Shown piece after piece: positions 43,667 to 52,140 of a stretch of DNA of 64,000 bases; position 1 is the stretch's first letter, and each line of letters begins with the position of its first letter. Source of the DNA: GCA-2687025 sp964473525 (GTDB taxonomy: Bacteria > Poribacteria > WGA-4E > GCA-2687025); assembly GCA_964473525.1 (NCBI GenBank), contig CAYYPK010000008.1, positions 62,001 through 126,000 on the forward strand. The letters are read 5' to 3'. The notes beneath the pieces are model-generated. The model was not told the DNA's origin. It saw only the letters and a program-made list of their open reading frames with translations, and made no database searches. A program made the translations under genes and the position numbers.

Positions 43667-46600
43667 TCAGGCGGCGAGTTCGTCCAGCAGCTTTCGCGCC
43701 GACACGAGCGGGAGCAGGTCGAAGCCCTCCGTGAAGTGGCCGATCACTCGTTGGAGGAGTTCCCGGCCCTCTCTCTGTCGGCCCTGGCTCTGGCGAATGC
43801 GCGCGATCCCCATTGCCGCAAGAAGCTCGTAGGTTAGTGCTTCTTGCTTCTCAGCGATGCTCATGGCATCCCGGAAGCAAGCCTCGGCGGCCTCGTATTC
43901 GGCTCGTGCCGAGAACAGACTTCCCTCCAAGATTGCTGCGCGTGACGCGGCCATCCCCTTCGAATCATCCGGCGCCGCCTCGTGGATCGACGCGATGTAC
44001 TCGCGCACCTCGTGAGCGATGGTCTGTGCCGCGTCGATCTCTCCGACAGCCAGATACCCCTCGGCGAGGAGGATGCTGCCGTCGCTACTGCCGCCGGTCT
44101 CCGCCAGCTCCTGGCTCCCCTCCTCAAGGAGGCGCATGCCTTCCTCGACCGCTCCTTGCTCCACAAGCGCTCGCCCTTTTGTTACCAGACCGTGCGCCTG
44201 CCAGAAGGGATGTGGGTGTTCGTCGGTTAGAGCCAGCAGTTCGTCCGACAGGGCGAGCGCGCGAGCTGGACCGTGCAGCGTGAGCGCGAGTTCCGCGGCG
44301 AACGCGAGTCCTAGGGCTGAGGTGAACGGGTCGTCCAAAGCGCGCGCAAAGTCGAGAGACTCTTCCTGCGCTGTGGCGCCTGCATCAAGGAGCCCCATGA
44401 ACGACTTGCCCATAGCGCGATACGCAAGCATGACGACGCGTGGATGTGGCCCATACCGGAGCGCCACGCTGTCCGCGGGTTCCCGGTCCACCGCAGCTAG
44501 ACACGCGTCGATGTGATCGCCGGCCTTGCGCAACTGACCGAAGTTGCCGGTCGCCATGCCCAACATGAAATGCGCCGACACTGCGATCGTGTTGGCGCCG
44601 GTCCGCTCGGCGATGTCTAGGAGCTCGAGCCCGTACTGGTAGGACTCCTGGAGGTCGCCCCTGACCATCGCCGCCACCCCCGACGCCAGCAGCGCAGTAC
44701 CGAGATCCTCCAGCCGACCGAGGTCGGCAGCCAGATGACGGGCGCGAGACAGGTGGCTGGCGGCTTCGGGCTCGGTGTAGCCGCCCGTGACCATGAGCGC
44801 GGCCGCTAGCCCCAATGTCAGAGCCAGCTCCTGCACATCGCGGTCGACATCCTCTGGAGCCAGCGCGAGCAGGCTGAGCCCTCGCGCGAAGTGCTCCCTC
44901 GCTTCAGCCATCGCAGACCGGTCTTGCGCGTTGGATCCGGCATCGAGCCAGTAGGTTACCGCGCGGTCGTGCAGCCCTGCCTCGGCGTAGTGGTGCGCGA
45001 TGACCTCTGGCTGCGTCCGCGCGATATCAGGGAAAAGCTCCTCCATTGCCGTGGCGATGCGCCGATGGTACTGCTGTGCGCTGCTCTTCAGGAGCGACTG
45101 ATACGCCGCGTCGCGGATAAGAGCGTGCTTGAAGACGAACGTCGCCGCCTGCCCAACGCCCCGGGGGAACACCAACTCCGCTTCGACGAGTTGGTCCAGC
45201 GCGCGACGCAACTCCAGTTCATCCATGGGCGAGACGCTGGAGAGGAGTTCGTAGCTGAATTCGCGTCCGATGGCCGCCCCGAGCTGCGCGACTTCCTTCA
45301 CCGGCGCGAGTCGGTCCAGGCGTGCGGTCAGCGAGTCGTGAAGCGTCGTTGGGATGGCAAGCGGCGCCAATGGCGCATCGGCGGCGTAACCGTCGTCGCC
45401 GTCTTGCACGAGCCCCGTCTCGATGACCATCTTCGTAAGTTCTTCGACGAAGAGGGGCACGCCGTCCGTCCGCGCTATGATCTGCTCCATGACCTCGTCA
45501 GGTAGCCCCTTGCCCTCGGCGACGTGGGCGATCATCGGAGCCATCTGCGTTTTAGGGAGCCGGTTCAGCGTGACGTGGGACACGTGTGAACGCGGGCGCC
45601 ATGGGGGCTGGAACACTGGCCGATACGTCAGTATCAGAAGCAGCTTCGTCGTCGGGGCGTGTTCGATCAGAAGGGACACGAACTCAATCGTGGACGGATC
45701 CGCCCAGTGCAGATCCTCCACCACGAACACCACTGGGCTGTGCGCCGCAAATGCGAGCAGATGGGACAGGACCGCATCTATCGTCTTGCGCTTCTGCTGT
45801 TCAGGCAGAGCGGCTGGGCGCGCGATGTCATCGGTGACCGGGATATTGAGCAGCGCCGCAATGTGCGGCAGGTCCGTCGCCACGCAGGATCCGGCCTCCG
45901 TCAGCGTAGCGCGGATCGCGGCGACTTGGCCCTCCGGCGTGTTGGCTGAGGCGCATCCACAGTTGGCGCGGATCATCTCAATGATTGGGTAGAACGCGCT
46001 GTTCTCGTGGTACGGGCTACAGCGGGCCTCGATCCACTTATGTCCATCCGTGGGAAGGGCGTCCTGGAACACCTGCGTGACGCGTGACTTCCCGATGCCC
46101 GCCTCGCCGTTCAGCAGAACCACCTGGCCTGAACCGTCCTGAACGAGGTTCCACCGGTCGCGCAGGAACCCTATCTCCTGCTCACGCCCGACGAACGGGG
46201 TCAGCGCGCCGCCCGTGTCTAGCCTGGTTTGCGCACCGCTCTCACGTCGAACGGCGTACACGTTCATTGCCTCAGGGATGCCACGCAGCGGCTGTGGTCC
46301 CAGGTCGTCGCAGTCGAAGAAGCCCTCCACGAGCCGGTGGGCCGTCGCGCTGATGACGAGCTCGCCGGGCTCTGCCAGCCCCTGCAACCGCGCGGCGACG
46401 TTGGGGACATCTCCCAGCGCGAGATCCTCGCGTCGTGCGCCGCCACCCACCTCGCCGATGACGACGAGACCGGCGTGCACACCGATGCGCACCTGCACGT
46501 CCACGTCCATCTCGTCGAGGAACCGGGCTCCCAACTCGGCAACCGCCCCGAGGATGCCCAGGCCGGCTTTCACGGCGCGCGTCGCGTCGTCCTCGTGGGC

Positions 46601-47017
46601 GGCGGGGTAGCCAAAATAGACAAGCAGACCATCGCCGAGGTACTGCGCCGTGTGCCCTCCGTAGCTCTCGATGACGGCGGTCGCCGCTTGCTGGTATGCG
46701 CGTACGACCTCACGCAGTTCTTCGGGGTCCAGCTTCGCGGACATCGCGGAGGAACCGACGAGATCGCAGAACATCACCGTTAGGTGGCGACGTTCGGCTT
46801 CAGCAACGCGGGGAGGATCGGGCTCGGCAGGCACAGGGGCCACTTCGACAGGGGACGGCGCGTCGGAGGCCAGGGCTGTCCCACACTGGTCGCAGAACTT
46901 CGCGGTAGGGCTGACTTGGGAAGCGCACTGTGGGCACAGGCGCCCCAGCTTCGTGCCGCACTCGGAGCAGAACTTCGCGTCGGGACCGTTGGCGTGGCCG
47001 CAACTCTGGCATGTCAT
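43667..47017 (-). CDS. Zinc-ribbon / class III cyclase / AAA ATPase / TPR protein
   Basis: The 1116-residue protein starts with two zinc ribbons (CQSCGHANGPDAKFCSECG and CPQCASQVSPTAKFCDQCG, residues of about 3-45). A class III cyclase domain follows (residues of about 80-260) with FCDLVGSS, QYLGDGLLVYFG and VPNVAARLQG. An ATPase of the LuxR/MalT-like STAND type comes next, with Walker A near residue 300 (GEAGIGKS) and Walker B in VVFVVEDLHWAD. The rest is TPR-like. It is a signalling ATPase whose cyclase may still be active. The start at 47017 follows GGGGG; ATG 47047 is also in frame. It is last in a minus-strand run after the lipoprotein. Confidence 0.82.
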   Translation of the reverse strand: MTCQSCGHANGPDAKFCSECGTKLGRLCPQCASQVSPTAKFCDQCGTALASDAPSPVEVAPVPAEPDPPRVAEAERRHLTVMFCDLVGSSAMSAKLDPEELREVVRAYQQAATAVIESYGGHTAQYLGDGLLVYFGYPAAHEDDATRAVKAGLGILGAVAELGARFLDEMDVDVQVRIGVHAGLVVIGEVGGGARREDLALGDVPNVAARLQGLAEPGELVISATAHRLVEGFFDCDDLGPQPLRGIPEAMNVYAVRRESGAQTRLDTGGALTPFVGREQEIGFLRDRWNLVQDGSGQVVLLNGEAGIGKSRVTQVFQDALPTDGHKWIEARCSPYHENSAFYPIIEMIRANCGCASANTPEGQVAAIRATLTEAGSCVATDLPHIAALLNIPVTDDIARPAALPEQQKRKTIDAVLSHLLAFAAHSPVVFVVEDLHWADPSTIEFVSLLIEHAPTTKLLLILTYRPVFQPPWRPRSHVSHVTLNRLPKTQMAPMIAHVAEGKGLPDEVMEQIIARTDGVPLFVEELTKMVIETGLVQDGDDGYAADAPLAPLAIPTTLHDSLTARLDRLAPVKEVAQLGAAIGREFSYELLSSVSPMDELELRRALDQLVEAELVFPRGVGQAATFVFKHALIRDAAYQSLLKSSAQQYHRRIATAMEELFPDIARTQPEVIAHHYAEAGLHDRAVTYWLDAGSNAQDRSAMAEAREHFARGLSLLALAPEDVDRDVQELALTLGLAAALMVTGGYTEPEAASHLSRARHLAADLGRLEDLGTALLASGVAAMVRGDLQESYQYGLELLDIAERTGANTIAVSAHFMLGMATGNFGQLRKAGDHIDACLAAVDREPADSVALRYGPHPRVVMLAYRAMGKSFMGLLDAGATAQEESLDFARALDDPFTSALGLAFAAELALTLHGPARALALSDELLALTDEHPHPFWQAHGLVTKGRALVEQGAVEEGMRLLEEGSQELAETGGSSDGSILLAEGYLAVGEIDAAQTIAHEVREYIASIHEAAPDDSKGMAASRAAILEGSLFSARAEYEAAEACFRDAMSIAEKQEALTYELLAAMGIARIRQSQGRQREGRELLQRVIGHFTEGFDLLPLVSARKLLDELAA

Positions 47018-47111
47018 GCAGAGGCCCCCGGGGCGCGACGACTTCACGTGGGTGTGGCGCCCCGGGCGGGTGTCGGGAGACGCGGAAGCTCCTGGCCCAG
47101 AGGCATGGTTC

Positions 47112-47708
47112 TTAGAGGTCGTTCGCAGCGCGGATTTCCGCCTCGGTGAAGGCGAAGTCCTTCCACTCGACTATACGCCATTCCTCGGCGCTCGTCGCGG
47201 GGTTCACGCGCTTCTCGAAGATGAATTCGGAGTCGCCCTCCGCGAAGGCGCCCGTGAAGCCACCTTCCAGCGTCCCCTCGGTGACGAAGAGCTGGATGCG
47301 GTAGTGGTTGTTCACGATGTACTTCGTGTTCTCCTCGTTCAGCGGGGTGAGCTCGGGTGGCTCGGAGATCTCGATTTCGATGTCCTGGAACTGTCCGAAG
47401 ACGCGAATCGCGGCGTCGCGCTCCAGCGCGATGTCGTCGAAGATCAGATCGTCCGTGGGATCTGCGTCGGTGCCCATGTCGGACTGGTAGAGGAAGCCGT
47501 CTGCCCAGTACGCCGACATGTACAGCTCAACGTCCTCGGTCATGTAGCCCTTCTGCCACTTGTCGTTGAGGATCGCGCTGATTTCCGCGGTCTCGGGACT
47601 GACCGTGTCGAGCGGGTCGACATCGCCACACCCGAGCCATCCGATGGCCCCCAAGCCGAGGACGCCCGCCGAGATGCTAAGTCCTATCGCACGCCGGATC
47701 CGCTTCAT
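47112..47708 (-). CDS. Lipoprotein with NTF2/SnoaL-like fold
   Basis: The 198-residue product has a lipobox (IGWLGC, Cys near residue 27). The mature region has the alpha-beta pattern of an NTF2-like domain: ILNDKWQKGYMTEDVELYMSAYW, then long strands (YIVNNHYRIQLFVTEG, SEFIFEKRV, WRIVEWKDF). These domains often act as small-molecule binding or accessory modules. It lies 32 bases downstream of the DUF5683-like gene on the same strand. ATG 47708 is chosen over 47723 because it puts the charged n-region first. Confidence 0.72.
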   Translation of the reverse strand: MKRIRRAIGLSISAGVLGLGAIGWLGCGDVDPLDTVSPETAEISAILNDKWQKGYMTEDVELYMSAYWADGFLYQSDMGTDADPTDDLIFDDIALERDAAIRVFGQFQDIEIEISEPPELTPLNEENTKYIVNNHYRIQLFVTEGTLEGGFTGAFAEGDSEFIFEKRVNPATSAEEWRIVEWKDFAFTEAEIRAANDL

Positions 47709-47740
47709 GTGCCCTGCCCCCATTCGTCTCGCCCACTGCC

Positions 47741-48343
47741 CTAAAATGCGAAGTTCACGCTAAGAGTCGGCGCGGCGTTTTCCCAGTCGACCTGGATATT
47801 CCGCAGTTCGTGGCCTTGCTCTATCACCTGTTCGGCGCGTCGCTCCGCGTTATAGATGTTCGCGTCGATATACGCGTCAATCAAGCCGAACCCCCACACG
47901 CCCAGGGCCGTGAAGAGCAGAGCTTGACTTACCTTGAATCGCTCGTTGCTGGTCGCGTAGAAGGCGAGGGCTTCTGGTGAGTCCGCTCCGTGGGCTTCGG
48001 CGGCAGGTATGTAACCGTTGTCGTATATCTCTCGGAAGTCGCTATGCGCGACCCAGTAGCCAGCGAGGAGCCCCGCCGCGCCCAGGAAGAAGATGCTCCC
48101 CTGCACCGGCTGACGTATCTTGAACTGCCCCCAACCAGGCACGACTGCCGACCGCACCAGGGCGCTGTACGGATGGACAAGACCAAGCGCCTTCTCCTCG
48201 GCCCGGCGCGCCGCAGCGATGGCCTCCTGCTCGGCCGCGATGGCGGCTTGATCCGGCTCAGCCTCCGTCGATGGGCGGAACGTCTGGGCGTGCAACGGCC
48301 CGGCCGCCATGCACAGGAGGCCCAACAGCAGAAACAGCTTCAA
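47741..48343 (-). CDS. Secreted/membrane DUF5683-like protein
   Basis: The product has 200 residues, with a signal peptide (KLFLLLGLLCMAAGPLHAQ) and then a coiled-coil like helix (QAAIAAEQEAIAAARRAEEK). The SALVRSAVVPGWGQFKIRQPVQG motif of DUF5683 follows, with two membrane helices after it. TTG 48343 is preferred, since GGGAG lies about nine bases upstream; ATG 48376 would put a Gly/Trp-rich stretch before the signal. The function of the family is unknown. It is first in the minus-strand run leading to the lipoprotein and the cyclase. Confidence 0.72.
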   Translation of the reverse strand: MKLFLLLGLLCMAAGPLHAQTFRPSTEAEPDQAAIAAEQEAIAAARRAEEKALGLVHPYSALVRSAVVPGWGQFKIRQPVQGSIFFLGAAGLLAGYWVAHSDFREIYDNGYIPAAEAHGADSPEALAFYATSNERFKVSQALLFTALGVWGFGLIDAYIDANIYNAERRAEQVIEQGHELRNIQVDWENAAPTLSVNFAF

Positions 48344-48571
48344 CGACTCAACTCTCCCACCCCAGGCTCCCGTCACGCCGTGTGTATTTACTCTACCAAG
48401 GCAGGCGGAAACCAGTCAAGCCGCGGTCTCCCGGGAAGCCGTGGGCTCGTTCCCGGTTCAGAGGTTGACGCCGCCATGTGGTCGGCCGCATATGGCATAT
48501 GGAACGTAAGAGCGGCCAGTAGGGCCTCCCTGTCGGCGCTCCACGAACACATGGGATCAGGGGGAAGCGAC

Positions 48572-48931
48572 ATGCCACAGCCTGTGGTGCATTTCGAGGT
48601 GTCCGCGAAGGACGTGTCGGCGCAACGCGAGTTCTACACGTCCGTGTTCGACTGGGACGTGACCGTGCACGACGAGGCGAGCTACATGCTGCTGGGGACC
48701 CGAGAGGGAGACTCCGGTATCGACGGCGGGCTCTTCCAGAACGACGAGGGCCGGTCGTACGTCACCTTCTACGTGCAAGTGGACGACCTGGCTGCCTATC
48801 TCGACAAGGCGGCCTCTCACGGCGCCACGCCGATCATGCAGCCGACGGAAGTGCCCGGCGGCGGCAGCATCGCGCTGATGACCGACCCCGAGGGCAACAT
48901 CGTTGGACTCTACAGACCCGCCCCGCAATAG
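48572..48931 (+). CDS. VOC/glyoxalase-family protein
   Basis: The 119-residue product is a VOC domain: VVHFEVSAKDVSAQREFYTSVFDW at the start with the first metal-ligand His, FYVQVDDLAAYLDKAASHGA in the middle, and ALMTDPEGNIVGLY at the end. The family includes glyoxalases, dioxygenases and resistance proteins. ATG 48572 has a GGGGGAAG site at a good distance; ATG 48551 is in frame. No neighbour indicates the substrate. Confidence 0.88.
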   Translation: MPQPVVHFEVSAKDVSAQREFYTSVFDWDVTVHDEASYMLLGTREGDSGIDGGLFQNDEGRSYVTFYVQVDDLAAYLDKAASHGATPIMQPTEVPGGGSIALMTDPEGNIVGLYRPAPQ

Positions 48932-48990
48932 GCCTTCTCGCGTGGCCGTCGGCCCTCCGGGGTCGGCGCCATGCGCGCGCCGTTTGCCGG

Positions 48991-49845
48991 TCAGTCCGGG
49001 CTGGGCAACGTAGGCATGTGCGGCACGGAGACGCGGTGTTCGACTCGTTCGCCCTTCTCCATGGCGCGGAACTCCCGCACGAACTCGAGGAGATTCGCGG
49101 AGGCGGCGTCGACGATGCGGCGGCCTTTCTCCTTGGTTGAGAGCGTCGCCGCCCCGGAGACGCCCGTCGGCGTCGCGCTGCTTGTCCATTGAACCAGCTT
49201 GATGGGTCCCCAGCCCTTCGTCAGGTCCACCGCCGTGAAGCGCGAGCCTTCGCGGCCGGCCGCCCCGCCGTAGTGGTCGGCGGCCCTGTCCATCTGGACC
49301 TTGGTCTCGTCAAGATGGAGGTACGCGGATGTCTCCAGCTCGCCCGCGTGCGCCGCGCCTCCCTGGCCAGAGTCGCGGACCTCCTCGAACTCCTCGATGA
49401 CGAGGTTCGTCCACATCGTCGATGCGACGAGGCCGTCCGTTTCGAGCGTCGCCCGACGGGCGATGAACTCGCACAGGTGCTCGTTGGAGCCGTGACCGTC
49501 GACGATGATGATTCGGTCGAACCCAGCATGAACAACGCTCTTGCAGATGTCGAGGCAGTACTCGATGAAGTGGTCGTAGTGGACGTGGATGGTGCCGGGG
49601 AAGTCGAGCGCGTGCTCGTTGTAGCCGTAGGGGATGGTGGGCATGACGAGCAGTTCGCTGGGAGCGCGCTTCGCCGTCTCCAGGCAGACGCCGCGCGCCA
49701 GGAAGTTGTCGACGTCCAGCGGCAGATGGTGGCCATGCTGCTCCGTGCTGCCGATGGGCAGTAGGATCACCTTCCGCGCCTCGACCGCTTCATTGATCTC
49801 GGGCCACGTAAGTTCGTCGTAGAGATATGTGTCCAGAGACGACAT
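48991..49845 (-). CDS. Creatininase-family amidohydrolase
   Basis: The 284-residue protein belongs to the creatininase family: LLPIGSTEQHGHHLPLDVDN holds the metal ligands, IIIVDGHGSNEHL the second site, and AHAGELETSAYLHL the third. Family members hydrolyse creatinine or similar amides, or the formamide in riboflavin-type pathways. ATG 49845 follows GGAGG ten bases upstream. It is divergent from the 96-residue gene at 49928, with a strong promoter for the latter between them. Confidence 0.9.
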   Translation of the reverse strand: MSSLDTYLYDELTWPEINEAVEARKVILLPIGSTEQHGHHLPLDVDNFLARGVCLETAKRAPSELLVMPTIPYGYNEHALDFPGTIHVHYDHFIEYCLDICKSVVHAGFDRIIIVDGHGSNEHLCEFIARRATLETDGLVASTMWTNLVIEEFEEVRDSGQGGAAHAGELETSAYLHLDETKVQMDRAADHYGGAAGREGSRFTAVDLTKGWGPIKLVQWTSSATPTGVSGAATLSTKEKGRRIVDAASANLLEFVREFRAMEKGERVEHRVSVPHMPTLPSPD

Positions 49846-49878
49846 GGACGCTCGTCCTCCGCATGTGCGTGCTGGTTG

Positions 49879-49907
49879 TTGAGAAGGCAGGCGGGGTGCA
49901 GTATGCT
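49879..49907 (+). promoter_or_regulatory. Strong sigma70-type promoter
   Basis: TTGAGA at 49879-49884 and TATGCT at 49902-49907 are separated by exactly 17 bases, about 20 bases ahead of ATG 49928. This is the clearest promoter in the window. Confidence 0.6.
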
Positions 49908-49927
49908 CCGTATAGAGGGAGAATGCT

Positions 49928-50218
49928 ATGAAGGTACACGTGAACTGGAACGTCTTCGAGACGGTCGTCGGTAGCGCGATGATCGCTGAGATCCGACAGG
50001 AAGTCGGGCCGCTCATCGGCAAGCTGATGGAATCGGGCAAGATGGAGTCCCACGGCGTCTACGCCGACGGTCGCGGAGGATTCCTCGTCCTGAACGTCGA
50101 CAGCGCCGGTGAAGTGCTGTCGCTGCTGTACCCGCTGCAGGATTTCTGTACGATCGAGACGCGACCAGTCGTGTCGTTCGAAGCCCTTGGCGAGTTCTTC
50201 GAGTCACACGCCCGCTAG
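49928..50218 (+). CDS. Small muconolactone-isomerase-like (YCII-type) protein
   Basis: The 96-residue protein has a ferredoxin-like alpha-beta pattern: WNVFETVVGSAMIAEIRQEV, GKMESHGVYADGRGGFLVLNVDSAGEVL, and LLYPLQDFCTIETRPVVSF. This resembles the small 'muconolactone isomerase/YCII-like' group, with unknown substrate. Its promoter lies just upstream. The EEP gene follows 33 bases later on the same strand, so the two probably form an operon. Confidence 0.65.
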   Translation: MKVHVNWNVFETVVGSAMIAEIRQEVGPLIGKLMESGKMESHGVYADGRGGFLVLNVDSAGEVLSLLYPLQDFCTIETRPVVSFEALGEFFESHAR

Positions 50219-50251
50219 ACCCAGCGGACAACCGCTCTGGGCTGAGACAGC

Positions 50252-50956
50252 ATGGCCTCACTGCGCGTGATGACGTACAACATCCACCACGGACGTGGCA
50301 TGGACGACGTGGTGGACCTGCCTCGCATCGCGTCCATCATCGCCGCGGAGGAGCCAGACATCGTCTCCGTGCAGGAGGTCGATCGGGGGATGGCCCGCAC
50401 GGATCACGTGGACCAGCCGGCGCAGCTTGCGCGGCTGACCGGCCTGGCTCCTACCTACGGCCCCGCGATCGTGCAGGAGGACGGCGCCGAGTATGGGAAC
50501 ATGGTTCTGACGCGCCTGGCAGCGCGGGAGCTCGCGAACGTGCCCATGCCCGGTGAGCCACGCGCGGCGCTGACGCTTTCGTGCCAGATGGCGGGCGGAG
50601 GGGAGTTCCTGTTCGTCGCTACGCACTTCGATACACAGGAGGAGCCGAGGTCGCACGCTCCCCGGATCATCGAGCAGTACCTCGCGACGCGTGCGCCAAC
50701 GCCAGCGGTACTTGCGGGCGACCTGAACATCCGGCCGCACGCCGGGCTCATGGCGGAGCTCACGACGCAATGGGAGAACGCCACGGCCGGTCGCGAAGTC
50801 CCGACGATCTTCCCTAACGGAAACGGCAAACAGATCGACTACGTGCTATATCGCCCGGCGGCCGCGTGGCGGGTCCTGGCAGTCCGTGTGCTGGATGAGA
50901 TGGTGGCGTCAGACCACATGCCAATGGTCGTGGATCTGGAGTACGTCGCCACGTAG
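50252..50956 (+). CDS. Endonuclease/exonuclease/phosphatase family protein
   Basis: The 234-residue product is an EEP hydrolase: VMTYNIHHGRGMD, VSVQEVDRGMAR with the metal-binding Glu, VLAGDLNIRP, QIDYVLYRP, and SDHMPMVVDLE at the end. This subgroup resembles phosphodiesterases of the sphingomyelinase/deoxyribonuclease type. No signal peptide is present. It is unrelated in close detail to the one at 11355 and shares only the family motifs. A hairpin follows at 50980. Confidence 0.87.
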   Translation: MASLRVMTYNIHHGRGMDDVVDLPRIASIIAAEEPDIVSVQEVDRGMARTDHVDQPAQLARLTGLAPTYGPAIVQEDGAEYGNMVLTRLAARELANVPMPGEPRAALTLSCQMAGGGEFLFVATHFDTQEEPRSHAPRIIEQYLATRAPTPAVLAGDLNIRPHAGLMAELTTQWENATAGREVPTIFPNGNGKQIDYVLYRPAAAWRVLAVRVLDEMVASDHMPMVVDLEYVAT

Positions 50957-50979
50957 GCGCGTTAGTCTCGGTGCTATCG

Positions 50980-51017
50980 CGAAGGCGGGCCGGGCGCTGT
51001 CGCCGGGCCCGCCTTCG
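50980..51017. terminator. GC-rich stem-loop between convergent genes
   Basis: CGAAGGCGGGC at 50980-50990 pairs with GCCCGCCTTCG at 51007-51017 (11 bp). It could stop transcription from either side. No T-tract follows, so it may act with Rho. Confidence 0.4.
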
Positions 51018-51053
51018 GTAGGCACGTGTACCCACCAGCGTCGCCACGTACCG

Positions 51054-51498
51054 CTATCGCGACTTCTGTTCGCCCCAGGCCATCGCCGCCTTGCCTTCGG
51101 CTTCGACTGCCGTCAGTTCGTCGGGGCCATCGCCGTCGTATACGAACACGTCATCGAAGGACGCCGTCGAGAAGCCGCCGCCCGTGCCAGCGCCACCGTT
51201 GAGGCCCGCGAGCTGTGTCGCGGGACGCAGCCCACTGAAATCCGCGTAGGCGAACGTCGACATCCAGCCGTCGGGCTCCGCCGTTACCGATGGGTCGTGC
51301 TCGTCCGCTGACGCCGCCCAGATCTTCCCGCTGATGTCGCCGGACGCTGCGTCAATGGACGCCTTCACCCAATACCACTCGCCTAGCGCGACCTCGAATG
51401 TCTCCTCGGCCCGCGACGTGGGCGAGGCACGTGGAACAGCGCTAGCCGGCCGGGGGTCAGAGCGGCAGCCAAGTCCGTCGGCTACCCGTCAACGGGGC
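51054..51498 (-). pseudogene. 5'-truncated secreted concanavalin-like gene with GK-W tail
   Basis: The minus-strand frame is open from about 51498 to the stop at 51054. It reads EETFEVALGEWYWVKASIDA, then GDISGKIWAAS and SFDDVFVYDGDG, which resembles the last strands of a concanavalin-like domain. It ends in AEGKAAMAWGEQKSR, the tail found on three other products. There is no signal peptide, no convincing start codon (only an internal GTG at 51368) and no first half of the fold. A gene whose 5' part was deleted is the simplest reading. Confidence 0.6.
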
Positions 51499-51714
51499 GG
51501 CGGCTCAAGGCTACCGTCTCACGAGATTGCGGAGCATGTTGCGGGGCGGAGGAGGAGGCGGACATGCGATACACATACTGCCGCGTTATGCGCTATGATA
51601 GAGGAGGACATCCCGGGGAACGGCGCATAGAGTGCGATTCCACGCAGTGCAGGCCGCCGACTACGCCCATGGGATGCCCCGGAGAACGCGACAGATTCAG
51701 AGAGGTGTGCGCAC

Positions 51715-51951
51715 ATGGCGTTTATCATCTGCGAGCCATGCGTCGAGGTTAAGGACTCAGCCTGCGTCGACGTATGCCCGGTGGACTGCATCCACGAAGG
51801 CGAAGATCAGTTCTACATTGAGCCCGACGAGTGCATCGACTGCGGCGTGTGTGAGCCAGAGTGCCCCGTCGAGGCCATCTTCGAAGAGGACGCCGTCCCG
51901 GAGCAGTGGACGGACTACATCAAGAAGAACTACGCCTACTTCGACAAGTAA
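51715..51951 (+). CDS. Ferredoxin, 7Fe/8Fe type
   Basis: The 78-residue electron carrier has two cysteine sets: CEPCVEVKDSACVDVCPVDC at the N-terminus and CIDCGVCEPECPVEA in the middle. The first set has an inserted loop, typical of Azotobacter-type ferredoxins with a [3Fe-4S] or [4Fe-4S] cluster, and the second holds a [4Fe-4S] cluster. AGAGAGGTG precedes ATG 51715. It serves cytoplasmic redox enzymes, none of which is next to it. A terminator follows directly. Confidence 0.92.
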   Translation: MAFIICEPCVEVKDSACVDVCPVDCIHEGEDQFYIEPDECIDCGVCEPECPVEAIFEEDAVPEQWTDYIKKNYAYFDK

Positions 51952-51971
51952 TCTTCAGCCGATAGACGAGA

Positions 51972-52005
51972 ACACGCGCGGGCGCCCGGTGCCCGCGCGT
52001 GTTTT
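51972..52005 (+). terminator. Rho-independent terminator after the ferredoxin gene
   Basis: ACACGCGCGGGC at 51972-51983 pairs perfectly with GCCCGCGCGTGT at 51991-52002, across a seven-base loop. TTTTC follows. This is a classic terminator 20 bases after the stop codon. Confidence 0.8.
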
Positions 52006-52140
52006 CGCGCCTGCCGACATTGCGTCTGCGGCCTGGCTCTCGCGCCGCCCTATGCCTCGTCTAACCGCTCGACCGCAGGCCGTGATGCGATGGCGCGCGG
52101 TAGTTCCCTCCGATCTGTCAATCTCAGTGGAGGACTCACT

